Source: an uncultured Oscillospiraceae bacterium (GTDB taxonomy: Bacteria > Bacillota > Clostridia > Oscillospirales > Acutalibacteraceae). From it: a stretch of 64,000 bases of DNA. The stretch's first letter is position 1. Each line of letters begins with the position of its first letter. A model generated the notes under the pieces. That model was not told the DNA's origin. It saw only the letters and a list, made by a program, of their open reading frames with translations, and did not search any database. The DNA lies in the NCBI GenBank assembly GCA_900545625.1, contig UQZS01000002.1:1-64000 (forward strand). Direction: 5' to 3'. Position numbers and translations under genes: made by a program. Positions 8,684 to 17,750 of the stretch are shown in pieces.

Positions 8684-9808
8684 TTGAAAGAGCAGGTTAA
8701 AGTACTGATTATCGGTATGTCCCCGACAAAAGGCGGAATCGAAATGATGCTTATGCAGTTATTCCGCAGGACAGACCGTGATCGCGTAGCGTTTGATTTT
8801 TTAACATTTTGTCCAAAATGTGTTTTCGAAGATGAGATCAAGCAAGCGGGCGGGCAAGTGTTTCATATTACGCGCCGCGGTGTAAATCCGGTTAAAAATC
8901 GCCGGGAATTGATTGCATTTTATGAATCGCACCGTGATGTATACGACTACATTTGGTATCATCTGTCGTCGGCGAGCAACTGCGCACCGATCGTACTTGC
9001 CCATAAATATACGACGGCTAAAACCATATGCCACAGTCACGGGACTTCCTTTGACAGTTCGCCGCTGTTTCGGCCGATTCATCTGTTTTTGGATCGTTTG
9101 AATCATCCTGCGCTTATGCGCAGCACCGATTACTGCTTTGCCTGTTCAAAAGCGGCGGGAGAATGGCTGTTTAAGGGCGATGCCTCTGATGTCAAAATCA
9201 TCCGAAACGGGATCGAGACCGAGCGCTTTCGCTTTAACGAAGACGTCCGCAGAGAGATTCGCCAAGAGCTGAAGGCGGATAATATGACCGTTCTTGGACA
9301 TGCAGGCCGCTTTTGTGAAGCCAAAAATCAGCTTTTCCTTTTGGATGTGTTCGCCGCATATCATAAGCTGCATCAAAATTCGCTTCTCGCGCTTGCCGGC
9401 GAGGGTGAAATGCTGCAGGATGCCAAGGCAAAAGCGCAAACATTAGGCATTCAAGATCACGTGCGCTTTTTAGGCTTCCGAGACGATTTCCCCAAGCTCT
9501 TGCAAGCATTTGACGTGTTTGTAATGCCTTCTTTATATGAGGGATTGCCGATCAGCGCGGTAGAAGCGCAGGCGGCAGGATGTCCGTGTGTTTTGGCGGA
9601 TACAATCACTTCAGAAACTGCTGTAACGGATATTGTACGTTTTTTGTCTCTGCGTGCACCGGCTAAAGAGTGGGCAGATCAAATTCAAAGCAGTATTACG
9701 GAAAACAAAGATAGAGCGTCGTATGCTGATGCTGTTCGCGCCGCGGGATATGACGCTTCGGATACAACTGCTGAAATATTACGATTTTTCTGTGGGGGAG
9801 ACATGTGA
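8684..9808 (+). CDS. Glycosyltransferase family 4 (GT-B fold)
   Basis: Retaining GT-B transferase. The start is TTG at 8684, preceded by GAGGTG. The N-terminal domain begins KVLIIGMSPTKGGIEMML, like EpsF-type proteins. The C-terminal nucleotide-sugar domain has GHAGRF, and the EX7E motif appears in PSLYEGLPISAVEAQ near residue 290. The stop overlaps the start of the downstream membrane protein by up to four bases, so the two are translationally coupled. Confidence 0.92.
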   Translation: MKEQVKVLIIGMSPTKGGIEMMLMQLFRRTDRDRVAFDFLTFCPKCVFEDEIKQAGGQVFHITRRGVNPVKNRRELIAFYESHRDVYDYIWYHLSSASNCAPIVLAHKYTTAKTICHSHGTSFDSSPLFRPIHLFLDRLNHPALMRSTDYCFACSKAAGEWLFKGDASDVKIIRNGIETERFRFNEDVRREIRQELKADNMTVLGHAGRFCEAKNQLFLLDVFAAYHKLHQNSLLALAGEGEMLQDAKAKAQTLGIQDHVRFLGFRDDFPKLLQAFDVFVMPSLYEGLPISAVEAQAAGCPCVLADTITSETAVTDIVRFLSLRAPAKEWADQIQSSITENKDRASYADAVRAAGYDASDTTAEILRFFCGGDM

Positions 9809-11241
9809 TGATGAATTCTTTGCTCAAAAAGTCGAACTCTGTGTTTACAAAGGCAGAGTTGATTTTTAAGATACTTTATTTGCTTTTGGTTTTATTGTCC
9901 TTTACGAATTTGTTTGCAAAGCACGCCGCGCTTACAGCGCTCAACTATTTCCTGGTTGCGTTTGGCGCAGTCCTGCTGATCAACAGGGGCTTGCGTCTGA
10001 AAAGGTACATAAAAAGCTATGCTTGCGTATTTCTGATCCTGTTTTGTGTCAGTTTGTTAATATCTGCCTTTTTAAATCGAGAGTACGGGATTCTGGAAAG
10101 CATACAGTCCTTTGCTTGGACAACACTGCAATTCGGACTTCTGTATATGACAGACAGCGACCGCAGTCCGGCGGATCTTAAACGGGAATTTAATGTGCTG
10201 GCAGGGGTCTTTGTTGGCTATATTTTCCTGGCGAATCTGATTGGTATCGGTATGTTCCTTGCAAATTACGGAACATTCGGGCCGTTCAGTTTCAACGGAA
10301 ATATTATCGGATTCGTTTGGGGGCGGCTGTGGGGCGTTTATTCCGATCCAAACAACGGTTCCGCCATGACTTCGCTTGCGGTGGTATTCTCGCTCGGCAT
10401 TCTTTGCAGCCCTTTGCGAAAAAAACGCTGGCTTTCAGCCGGTATGATCATAAACATCATTCTTTCATACGGCTATATTATGCTCAGTGACTCACGCACG
10501 GGAATGGTCTGCATCATTGCGGGTGTGGCTGTATTCCTCTTTATGCGGTTTTACACACACTCTTTTGCAGGCAAGCTGCAAAAACCGGCGTTGCGCGCCA
10601 TCGTCAGCATGATCCTCGCTGTTGCGGTGTCCGTTGCTTGCTTTGAAAGCATGCAGCTCGTTAAAAAAGGATATAACTTTGCAATTGAAAAAATCATTGA
10701 ACAGCAGGGGGATGCCGCAGGCGAAGAAGACGCGGATACGCCTGCGCTGATTACGGGACGCGATCAGGCGGATACGGAGACGGACATCAGCAATCGCAGA
10801 TTTTCTCTTTGGGAAAGCGGTATTGAGATTTGGAAAACTTCTCCTATCTTTGGCGTGTCGCAGCGGTATATTAAGCAATATGCGCTGGACAAGCTGCCGG
10901 ACACATATATGGTTAACAACGATTCCGGTGAATTCGACTCCACACATAACATGTTTTTAGATGTTTTAGTGGGGCAGGGTGTCGTTGGCCTCGGTATTTT
11001 GTTAGCCTTTTTCGGCTCCGTTGCATGGCTGCTGATCAAACGGTTTTTGCGGGACAAGCAAAACATTAAATCGGTTTACTATATTACCTTGTTCTCAGGT
11101 TTGGTAGTTTTATCCTGTTCATGCATGTTCGTTTTGGATGTACTGTATCTCAATTCGGCTTCAACTTTCATGTTCTGGAGCATGTTGGGCTTGTTCACAC
11201 GTTTGTTGCGGGTGTCGCCGCAATCGTCTGCATCAGAATAG
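9805..11241 (+). CDS. O-antigen polymerase/ligase-like membrane protein (Wzy/WaaL type)
   Basis: Polytopic membrane protein of 478 residues with about ten to twelve hydrophobic helices and a long extracytoplasmic loop (about residues 290-380). Two motifs of the Wzy_C/ligase family appear: NRRFSLWESGIEIWKTSPIFG and a THNMFLDVLVGQGVVGLG segment. Starts at GTG 9805, ATG 9808 and ATG 9811 all overlap or abut the previous stop behind GGGGGAG. In the context of glycosyltransferases it most likely polymerises or transfers the finished repeat unit. No flippase or initiating transferase is present in this cluster. Confidence 0.85.
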   Translation: MMMNSLLKKSNSVFTKAELIFKILYLLLVLLSFTNLFAKHAALTALNYFLVAFGAVLLINRGLRLKRYIKSYACVFLILFCVSLLISAFLNREYGILESIQSFAWTTLQFGLLYMTDSDRSPADLKREFNVLAGVFVGYIFLANLIGIGMFLANYGTFGPFSFNGNIIGFVWGRLWGVYSDPNNGSAMTSLAVVFSLGILCSPLRKKRWLSAGMIINIILSYGYIMLSDSRTGMVCIIAGVAVFLFMRFYTHSFAGKLQKPALRAIVSMILAVAVSVACFESMQLVKKGYNFAIEKIIEQQGDAAGEEDADTPALITGRDQADTETDISNRRFSLWESGIEIWKTSPIFGVSQRYIKQYALDKLPDTYMVNNDSGEFDSTHNMFLDVLVGQGVVGLGILLAFFGSVAWLLIKRFLRDKQNIKSVYYITLFSGLVVLSCSCMFVLDVLYLNSASTFMFWSMLGLFTRLLRVSPQSSASE

Positions 11242-11265
11242 AGACAGTGTGTCAAGGAGCATTTT

Positions 11266-12258
11266 ATGTGTAAAGTCAGCATTATTGTTCCTGTTTATAA
11301 CGTAGAAACATATTTGAGCGGCTGTGTTGCGTCTGTTTTAGAGCAGACGGAATCCGATTTTGAACTGATTTTGGTGGATGACGGTTCAACAGACGGCAGC
11401 GGGCGGCTTTGTGATGCATTTGCTTCGCAGGATGCGCGTATACGTGTCCTGCATCAAAAAAATGCAGGTCAGGGCGCGGCCAGGAACGCCGGATTGCGTG
11501 CGGCAACCGGGGCGTATATCCTTTTTGTGGATTCGGATGATACAATTGAGCCGCAGTTGCTCGAAAAGACATTGGCTGCTGCTGAAAAATATAAAGCGCA
11601 AATTGTTATGTTCACGCTGCATGCGGTTAACACGGCGGGAGAAACGTTATACACCATACCGGAGCGCTTTCCAACAGAGACCGTCCTTTCCATAGATACC
11701 TGTAAGGAAATTATTCTGTCCAACCCGTCTCCCTGCACAAAGTTATATGATCATGCGTTTTTGCAACAGCAAAAGTTTTCTTTTCCCGAAACCGGGTGGT
11801 ATGAGGATTTGATTGCCCTTACAAATTTAGATGCTGCCATGTATTCTGTTGTTTATATTGGTCATGAACCGCTGTACAATTACTTTTTACGTGACAATTC
11901 TACCATGCGCAACGGCGACGCCGAAAAAACGGTTACAAACCGTATTCGCGCAATCGAAATGATCTTTTCCCATTACCGTGAAATCGGCGCACAGGAGACT
12001 TTTGCCGCGCAGTTAGAATGGATCGCCGCGTATCATGGCTTTTTCCTGCCGGCGCGCGAAATTTTGCATTTTACAAATAAGCCCGGACCCTATCTCAAGA
12101 AACTTAAGGAGAATTTGCTGCAATATACCGCCGCGCCAATGCAAAACCCTTATTTTGCAAGGCTCTCCTCGAAAGAGCGGCTGATGTTCCGTTTGCTGTA
12201 TCTCGGAAATCCGGTCGTATTGCGGTTGCTTATGAAGTTGAATTCTTTTTTGAAATAA
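11266..12258 (+). CDS. Glycosyltransferase family 2
   Basis: Third GT2 of the cluster, 330 residues. CKVSIIVPVYNVETYL, VDDGSTDGSGRLCD and VDSDDTIE form the conserved GT-A core. AAGGAG precedes the ATG by about six bases. Of the three GT2 proteins it is the closest to the textbook EpsJ/WcaA pattern. It lies 19 bases upstream of the beta-mannosidase. Confidence 0.92.
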   Translation: MCKVSIIVPVYNVETYLSGCVASVLEQTESDFELILVDDGSTDGSGRLCDAFASQDARIRVLHQKNAGQGAARNAGLRAATGAYILFVDSDDTIEPQLLEKTLAAAEKYKAQIVMFTLHAVNTAGETLYTIPERFPTETVLSIDTCKEIILSNPSPCTKLYDHAFLQQQKFSFPETGWYEDLIALTNLDAAMYSVVYIGHEPLYNYFLRDNSTMRNGDAEKTVTNRIRAIEMIFSHYREIGAQETFAAQLEWIAAYHGFFLPAREILHFTNKPGPYLKKLKENLLQYTAAPMQNPYFARLSSKERLMFRLLYLGNPVVLRLLMKLNSFLK

Positions 12259-12277
12259 AAAATGTTTTGAGGTTTGT

Positions 12278-14836
12278 ATGATGCAGATTTCGTTAAACGG
12301 GGAATGGAAATTCCGCGAAGCACAAAAGGGAGAGTGGCTCCCAGCCAAAGTCCCGGGATGCAACTATCTTGATTTGCTGCGCGCCGAAAAGATCCCTGAC
12401 CCGTTTGTGGGCTTAAATGAAAATGAGGTATATTGGGTCGCCGAGACGGATTGGGAATACGAACGCACCTTTACTGTCCCCGCAGAGCTTCTCGACTGTG
12501 ACCGCGTGGAGCTGCAATGTGCAACGCTTGACACGATCTGTGATGTTTTCGTAAATGATACGCTTGTCGGCAAAGGGGAAAACGCGCACCGCCGCTATGC
12601 CTTTGATGTGAAATCCGCCCTAAAGGCGGGCGAAAACCGCATTCGGATCCTGTTTTATTCACCTGTAAATTATGTAAAGGCAAAACAGGAGGTCGAAAAA
12701 TGCCCGCGCAACAGCAACGGCATGGACGGCATCCCCCATATCCGTAAGCCGCAATGCCATTTCGGCTGGGACTGGGGCCCTGTCCTGCCGCCGAGCGGCA
12801 TTTCCGGGGATATTGGGATTTTCGGGTATTCGGGCGCGCGGATCACGGATCTTTTGATCGAACAGCGCCACGAAGACGGCAAGGTACGCCTGTCCGTATG
12901 CGGCGAGGTCGAACGTCTTTCCGCGGGCACGCCTGCGTATGTTTTACGCATTTTAACGCCTGCCGGGGAGCTGCTTTCGGAGACCTGCGGTGAGCTTGAT
13001 GACGCCGGCCGCGTGCACCTGACCATTGAGATCGAAAACCCTGAGCTTTGGTGGACGCGCGATCTGTCCGAAAAAGTGCAGCAGCCGCTGTATACCGTCT
13101 CCTTTGAGCTGCTTTGCGACGGCGCACAGACGGATAAAGCCACAAAAAAGATCGGCCTTCGCACGTTCGAGCTCAACCGCGAAAAAGACGAATACGGCGA
13201 GAATTTCCAATTCCGCATCAACGGCGTACCGCTGTTTATCAAAGGCGCGAACTGGATCCCGCCCGACAGCTTTGCTACGCGCTATACGGATGCGCGCATG
13301 GAATATGACATGGCTGCCATGCGCTTTTCCAACTTCAATATGCTGCGCATTTGGGGCGGCGGGTATTACGAGCGCGACGCGCTCTATGACAAATGCGACC
13401 GCGACGGCATTTTGATTTGGCAGGATTTCTGCTTCGCGTGTCAGGGCTATCCGTTCTTTGACGAGGCGCTTTTGGAAAATATCCACGGCGAGGTCGTCGA
13501 CAATGTCCGCCGCCTGCGCCACCACGCGTGCCTGGCGCTTTGGAACGGGAACAATGAGATCGAAACGATGTCCATCGCGTGGCAGGCTCGCCGCAAATAC
13601 ATAGATTGGGCGGAAAAATTCTTTTACCACATCCTGCCCGAATGGCTGGAAAAATTGGATGCGCAAACGCCTTATATCCCCGGCAGTCCCTGCGGCACAG
13701 GGTATTTGCAGGGTGTGGATCGCGACGGCGTTGGGGATACGCATCTGTGGGCGGTCTGGCATGGCTTGCAGCCGCTGACCTATTATCGCCGCCGCATGAC
13801 GCGCTTTTGCAGCGAATTCGGCTTTGAAAGCCTGCCCGACCAAAAAACGATCGCGCGCTATGCCGCGCCCGCGGATTACGACTTGAACAGCGCAGTCTTT
13901 TTGGCGCATCAGAAATGCGCAGGCGGCAACATGAAAATGGCGTTTTACATCGCTTCGCGCTTCCGCCTTCCGAAGCATTTTATGGATTACGTCTATCTTT
14001 CGCAGATCTGCCAGGAGGAGTGTGTGCGCGATGCCACCGAGCATTGGCGCCGCAACAAAGGACGCTGCAATGGCTCGATGTATTGGCAGTTTAACGACTG
14101 CTGGCCCGTATGCAGTTGGGCGGGGCTGGACTATTACGGCAACTATAAGGCGCTGCAATACGCCGCTCGTCATTTTAACGCGCCGTTCACCGTGTCGGTC
14201 GAGGATACAAAAGAACGGCTGCGTGTGTTTGCGCTCAACGACACGCGGCAAGACCGCCGTGCCACGCTTTCCTGGCGGCTTTTGGGCTTTGATGGCGAGC
14301 AGTTCGCTTCCGAGAAGAAAAGCATTACGGTCAACGCTCTGCAAAACGAAATCGTGTTTGATCTGCCTGTGTCGCGTCTTTCAGCAAAAGGCAATCTGAA
14401 GCGTGCCGTTTTTGTGGCAGATTTGATGGACGGCGAAACACTGCTCGCGCGGAAAACAGTGCTGTTTGATAAGGAAAAAAATTTGGCACTGCCGAAAACG
14501 CAGGTGGACATGCATGTGCGTGTGTCTGACGGCGCGGCTCAAATCGAACTGACCGCCAAGCGTTATACGCGATTTTTACAGGTACACTCCAAATCGAACC
14601 TGTTGCCGTTTTCCGACAATTTCTTCGACCTGCTGCCGGGTGAGACGAAGCGTATTGTGCAGCCAGTGCGCGACGGCGTGACAGCCGAACAGGTGAAAAA
14701 CGATCTGGAACTGTTCAGCGCGGGGGACGTTGTGCCGCGTGCAAGCCGGCTTTCGGATGCCTTGACGCGCGCAAGGGTGTTCCTCAAGCCATTAAGTATC
14801 GGAAACTTCTTCTATTATCAGCGCATCCCGAAATAA
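12278..14836 (+). CDS. GH2 exo-beta-mannosidase
   Basis: Retaining glycosidase expected to remove terminal beta-mannose. The 852 residues hold an N-terminal jelly roll (NGEWKF, VPGCNY), an immunoglobulin-like domain, the GH2 TIM barrel and C-terminal beta domains. The acid/base glutamate is in WNGNNEIE (about residue 427) and the nucleophile in CSEFGFES (about 514); the RIWGGGYYERD and WDWGP segments are typical of beta-mannosidases rather than beta-galactosidases. No signal peptide is seen, so it is cytoplasmic. Its position at the end of a polysaccharide operon could mean turnover of the polymer or of imported mannosides such as the N-glycan core. Confidence 0.93.
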   Translation: MMQISLNGEWKFREAQKGEWLPAKVPGCNYLDLLRAEKIPDPFVGLNENEVYWVAETDWEYERTFTVPAELLDCDRVELQCATLDTICDVFVNDTLVGKGENAHRRYAFDVKSALKAGENRIRILFYSPVNYVKAKQEVEKCPRNSNGMDGIPHIRKPQCHFGWDWGPVLPPSGISGDIGIFGYSGARITDLLIEQRHEDGKVRLSVCGEVERLSAGTPAYVLRILTPAGELLSETCGELDDAGRVHLTIEIENPELWWTRDLSEKVQQPLYTVSFELLCDGAQTDKATKKIGLRTFELNREKDEYGENFQFRINGVPLFIKGANWIPPDSFATRYTDARMEYDMAAMRFSNFNMLRIWGGGYYERDALYDKCDRDGILIWQDFCFACQGYPFFDEALLENIHGEVVDNVRRLRHHACLALWNGNNEIETMSIAWQARRKYIDWAEKFFYHILPEWLEKLDAQTPYIPGSPCGTGYLQGVDRDGVGDTHLWAVWHGLQPLTYYRRRMTRFCSEFGFESLPDQKTIARYAAPADYDLNSAVFLAHQKCAGGNMKMAFYIASRFRLPKHFMDYVYLSQICQEECVRDATEHWRRNKGRCNGSMYWQFNDCWPVCSWAGLDYYGNYKALQYAARHFNAPFTVSVEDTKERLRVFALNDTRQDRRATLSWRLLGFDGEQFASEKKSITVNALQNEIVFDLPVSRLSAKGNLKRAVFVADLMDGETLLARKTVLFDKEKNLALPKTQVDMHVRVSDGAAQIELTAKRYTRFLQVHSKSNLLPFSDNFFDLLPGETKRIVQPVRDGVTAEQVKNDLELFSAGDVVPRASRLSDALTRARVFLKPLSIGNFFYYQRIPK

Positions 14837-14841
14837 ATGCA

Positions 14842-14870
14842 GACCCGCCCATAAGGGCGGGTCATTTTTT
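14842..14870 (+). terminator. Rho-independent terminator of the polysaccharide operon
   Basis: GACCCGCCC, loop ATAA, GGGCGGGTC, then ATTTTTT: a nine-base-pair GC-rich stem and a T tract directly after the beta-mannosidase stop. Confidence 0.93.
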
Positions 14871-14891
14871 GAGAAAATGCATAACATAGTA

Positions 14892-14938
14892 TTGACAATT
14901 CATATGAACAGTGATAATATATGAATAAATAATCATAT
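14892..14938 (+). promoter_or_regulatory. Promoter and ArsR-type operator of the Zn/Cd efflux operon
   Basis: TTGACA (14892-14897), 17-base spacer, TAATAT (14915-14920). The inverted repeat ATATGA-N8-TCATAT at 14919-14938 covers the end of the -10 and the expected transcript start, the place where ArsR/SmtB repressors bind. The arms resemble the ATATGAA half sites known for CadC/CzrA-like regulators. Confidence 0.75.
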
Positions 14939-14955
14939 GAAAGGGGATTCATTAT

Positions 14956-15321
14956 ATGGAGAAACCCGCACATGACCATCTGGATGCGCTCAACACGGTT
15001 CGCGGCGGTATGCCGCAGGATGAACTGCTGTGCGATCTTGCCGATTTGTTTAAGATCTTCGGCGATACAACGCGCATGAAGATCTTGTTTTCGCTGTTTG
15101 AAGCGGAGCTTTGCGTGCATGAGATCACTGCGCTCTTAGGGATGACGCAGTCTGCGATCTCGCACCAGCTCAAAGTCCTCAAGGACGCACATTTGATCAA
15201 TAGCCGCCGTGAGGGCAAGACCATGATCTACTTTTTGGCAGACGACCATGTCCGTTCCATTATCGGGCAGGGCTTTGAACACATTACAGAGGAGGAACAC
15301 CCCTATGAAAAAGACTTTTAA
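14956..15321 (+). CDS. ArsR/SmtB-family metal-responsive repressor
   Basis: 121-residue winged-helix repressor. LADLFKIFGDTTRMKILFSLF leads into ELCVHEITALLGMTQSAISHQL, the DNA-recognition helix region, then a beta wing (SRREGKTMIYFLAD). There is a single cysteine in ELCVHEI, not the CXC of arsenic or lead sensors. Histidines at both ends (HDH near residue 6, and HITEEEH near the C-terminus) fit an alpha-5 zinc/cadmium site of the SmtB/CzrA kind. It is autogenously placed behind the operator and in front of an HMA protein and a P1B ATPase. Confidence 0.9.
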   Translation: MEKPAHDHLDALNTVRGGMPQDELLCDLADLFKIFGDTTRMKILFSLFEAELCVHEITALLGMTQSAISHQLKVLKDAHLINSRREGKTMIYFLADDHVRSIIGQGFEHITEEEHPYEKDF

Positions 15322-15523
15322 TTTGGAAGATCTCGACTGCGCCAACTGCGCAGCTAAAATGGAGACGGCGATCAATAAAATGGATGAAGTTAAGTCCGCT
15401 TCCGTCAGCTTTTTTACGCAAAAGCTCACGGTGGAAGCCGAAGGGGACATTACGGACGACTTGATGAAAAAAATCGCAAAGGTCTGCCGCAAGGTGGAGC
15501 CGGATTGCCGCATTATTCTGTAA
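15305..15523 (+). CDS. Free-standing heavy-metal-associated (HMA) domain protein
   Basis: 72-residue ferredoxin-like metal-binding domain. The motif is DLDCANCAAKM (CxxC), as in zinc/cadmium ATPase N-termini. I start at ATG 15305, which follows GAGGAG and overlaps the arsR stop. The downstream ATPase has no N-terminal HMA domain, so this protein is probably the detached domain, acting as a soluble donor or regulator. It could also bind copper, but the neighbouring pump is of the Zn/Cd class. Confidence 0.88.
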   Translation: MKKTFNLEDLDCANCAAKMETAINKMDEVKSASVSFFTQKLTVEAEGDITDDLMKKIAKVCRKVEPDCRIIL

Positions 15524-15535
15524 AGAAGGGTTAGA

Positions 15536-17383
15536 ATGAGCACAAAGCAAAAGCGCAGCCTTGCGCGTATCCTTATTTCGGCCGTTCTGCTGGTCATAGC
15601 ATGGGCGATGCCGCTGGAGGGCGTATGGAAACTGCTTGTCTTTCTTGTACCGTATGCCGTTGTCGGCTGGGACGTGCTTTGGAAATCCCTGCGCAACATA
15701 GCGCACGGGCAGGTATTTGACGAAAACTTTTTGATGTCGATCGCCACGATCGGTGCATTTTTTGTCGATGAGTATGCCGAAGCCGTTGCGGTTATGTTGT
15801 TTTACCAGGTCGGCGAACTGTTCCAAAGCGTTGCCGTCGGGAAAAGCCGTAAATCTATTGCGGCGCTTATGGATATTCGTCCGGACAGCGCCACGGTACT
15901 GCGCGACGGCGAAGCCGTGACCGTCTCGCCTGAGGAAGTGGAAGTCGGCGAAACACTGCTCATCAAACCGGGCGAGAAGATCCCGTTGGACTGCGTTATT
16001 ACAAAAGGGACGACGACCGTAAATACCGCAGCATTGACGGGCGAATCTCTGCCGCTGGATAAAACGGTCAGTGATGATCTCGTCAGCGGCTCTGTGAATT
16101 TGAGCGGCGTAGTCGAAGCGCGTGTCAAAAGCCCGTTTGCGGAAAGTACGGTTTCGCGTATTTTGGAACTTGTGGAGAACGCCTCCGAAAAGAAAGCGAA
16201 AAGCGAAGCATTTATTACACGCTTTGCCCGCGTTTATACGCCTTGCGTCGTGATCGCTGCCGTGCTGCTGGCTGTCGTACCGCCGCTGTTCACGGATCAG
16301 CCCTTCTCGGAATGGCTTTCGCGCGCGCTTACGTTTTTGGTCATCTCCTGCCCGTGTGCGTTGGTGGTCTCTGTGCCGTTGTCGTTCTTCGGTGGCATCG
16401 GCGCCGCGTCAAAGATCGGCGTGCTGATCAAAGGCGCCAATTATCTGGAAGCACTCTCCGGCGTCGATACGGTCGTATTTGACAAGACCGGTACGCTTAC
16501 AAAAGGGACGTTCACGGTTTCTGCCGTGCATTCCGATGTGATCCCGCCGGAGGAACTGCTGGACATTGCAGCAGTCGCCGAGGTGTATTCAAGTCACCCG
16601 ATCGCCGCATGCATCGTCAAAGCGCACGGCGGGCATATTGATAAGGGACGCATTACTGAGATCCATGAGCGTGCAGGGCAAGGAATAGAAGCCGTCATTG
16701 ACGGCAAAACGATCCTTGCGGGCAACGGCAAGCTTATGGACACCGTCGGTGCAAAATGGCATCCCTGCCATGAACCCGGTACGACCGTGCATATTGCGGC
16801 GGACGGCGTGTATATGGGGCATATCGTGATCTCCGATACGGTCAAAGAGGACGCCGCAGACGCCATTCGTTTGCTGAAATCGGTCGGTGTTCGCCGCACC
16901 GTGATGCTTACAGGCGATGACGAAAAGGTTGCACAGGCGGTTGGGCAGGCCTTGGGGCTTGATGAAGTGCATGCCCGCTTGATGCCCGAGGATAAGGTAC
17001 GAGCCGTGGAAACTTTGCTGCAAAGCAAACCCGTAAAAAGCACGCTTGCCTTTGCCGGCGACGGCATCAATGATGCGCCGGTGCTGTCCCGCGCGGACAT
17101 CGGCATCGCTATGGGCGCTTTGGGCAGCGATGCCGCAATCGAGGCGGCGGACGTCGTGCTCATGGATGATAAGCCCTCCAAACTTGCAAGAGCGGTTCGC
17201 ATTTCGCGAAAGACCATGCGCATCGTGCGTGAAAATATCGTGTTTTCTTTAGCGATAAAAGCGGTGGTGCTTGTGCTCGGCGCGCTGGGGCTTGCGGGCA
17301 TGTGGCTTGCGGTGTTTGCGGACGTCGGCGTTATGGTGCTCGCCATTCTCAATTCCGTGCGTGCGCTTCATGCCGCGAAATAG
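15536..17383 (+). CDS. P1B-type heavy-metal ATPase (Zn/Cd/Pb class)
   Basis: ATP-driven export of divalent metal across the membrane. 615 residues without a cytosolic HMA domain. The transmembrane metal motif is SCPCALVVSVP (near residue 271), the phosphorylation site is DKTGTLTKGT (D316), the nucleotide-domain HP is in SSHPIA (about 354) and the hinge is GDGINDAP (about 507). CPCALV followed by SVPL and a late acidic residue in the last helix (VFADVGVMVL) is the P1B-2 pattern of ZntA/CadA. It is the third gene of the arsR operon, 12 bases after the HMA gene. Confidence 0.93.
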   Translation: MSTKQKRSLARILISAVLLVIAWAMPLEGVWKLLVFLVPYAVVGWDVLWKSLRNIAHGQVFDENFLMSIATIGAFFVDEYAEAVAVMLFYQVGELFQSVAVGKSRKSIAALMDIRPDSATVLRDGEAVTVSPEEVEVGETLLIKPGEKIPLDCVITKGTTTVNTAALTGESLPLDKTVSDDLVSGSVNLSGVVEARVKSPFAESTVSRILELVENASEKKAKSEAFITRFARVYTPCVVIAAVLLAVVPPLFTDQPFSEWLSRALTFLVISCPCALVVSVPLSFFGGIGAASKIGVLIKGANYLEALSGVDTVVFDKTGTLTKGTFTVSAVHSDVIPPEELLDIAAVAEVYSSHPIAACIVKAHGGHIDKGRITEIHERAGQGIEAVIDGKTILAGNGKLMDTVGAKWHPCHEPGTTVHIAADGVYMGHIVISDTVKEDAADAIRLLKSVGVRRTVMLTGDDEKVAQAVGQALGLDEVHARLMPEDKVRAVETLLQSKPVKSTLAFAGDGINDAPVLSRADIGIAMGALGSDAAIEAADVVLMDDKPSKLARAVRISRKTMRIVRENIVFSLAIKAVVLVLGALGLAGMWLAVFADVGVMVLAILNSVRALHAAK

Positions 17384-17453
17384 CGCCGCGTGCGACTACG
17401 GTTGCCTGCGAAGCGTCTTATGTGCAGAAGGTGACAGGTATCTGAAAAGGACG

Positions 17454-17497
17454 GGGACGCATACGCATAGGTTTGCGCGTGCGTCCTCTTTACTTAC
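17454..17497 (+). terminator. Terminator of the Zn/Cd operon
   Basis: GGACGCATACGCA pairs with TGCGCGTGCGTCC (one mismatch and a G-T pair) across a short loop, followed by TCTTTACTT. Confidence 0.6.
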
Positions 17498-17501
17498 ATA
17501 C

Positions 17502-17534
17502 AAAAGCACGGCTTGAAAAACGAGCCGTGCTTTT
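17502..17534. terminator. Bidirectional terminator between the two metal operons
   Basis: AAAAGCACGGCT and AGCCGTGCTTTT form a 12-base-pair stem with A and T runs on both sides; it serves the convergent arsR and copA units. Confidence 0.85.
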
Positions 17535-17546
17535 GCGTTTTGCCTT

Positions 17547-17750
17547 TTACCGTATGACCTTGTAGCCTTGTGCCTCGATCACTGCGGCAAGCGTATCCTC
17601 GGAAACGTTGTCCGCCGCCTGAACGGTTGCCGTACCAGCCGTGTGGCTGGCAGTTGCTTCGGTGACGCCCTCTACGGCTTCCAGCGCTTTTTTAACAGTC
17701 GCTTCGCAGTGCGGGCACATCATGCCCTCCACTTTCAATGTGATCTCCAT
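17547..17750 (-). CDS. Possible internal start giving free CopZ-like chaperone (67 aa)
   Basis: Within copA, ATG at 17750 is preceded by GGAAAGGAG (17757-17765) at a six-base distance, as strong as any start in the window. The product from there, [17 protein letters not shown] onward, is exactly one CopZ-like domain with no extra residues. A perfect palindrome AGCAGGGATCCCTGCT (17767-17782) sits just upstream of the ribosome site. I infer that the message may yield both the fused and the free chaperone; alternatively, it is the fossil of a former copA-copZ gene boundary that has lost its stop. Confidence 0.45.
   Translation of the reverse strand: MEITLKVEGMMCPHCEATVKKALEAVEGVTEATASHTAGTATVQAADNVSEDTLAAVIEAQGYKVIR

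Noticed and set aside
12953-14344. 463-codon open frame on the minus strand
   Set aside because: Shadow of the GC-rich beta-mannosidase gene; no motif or start signal.
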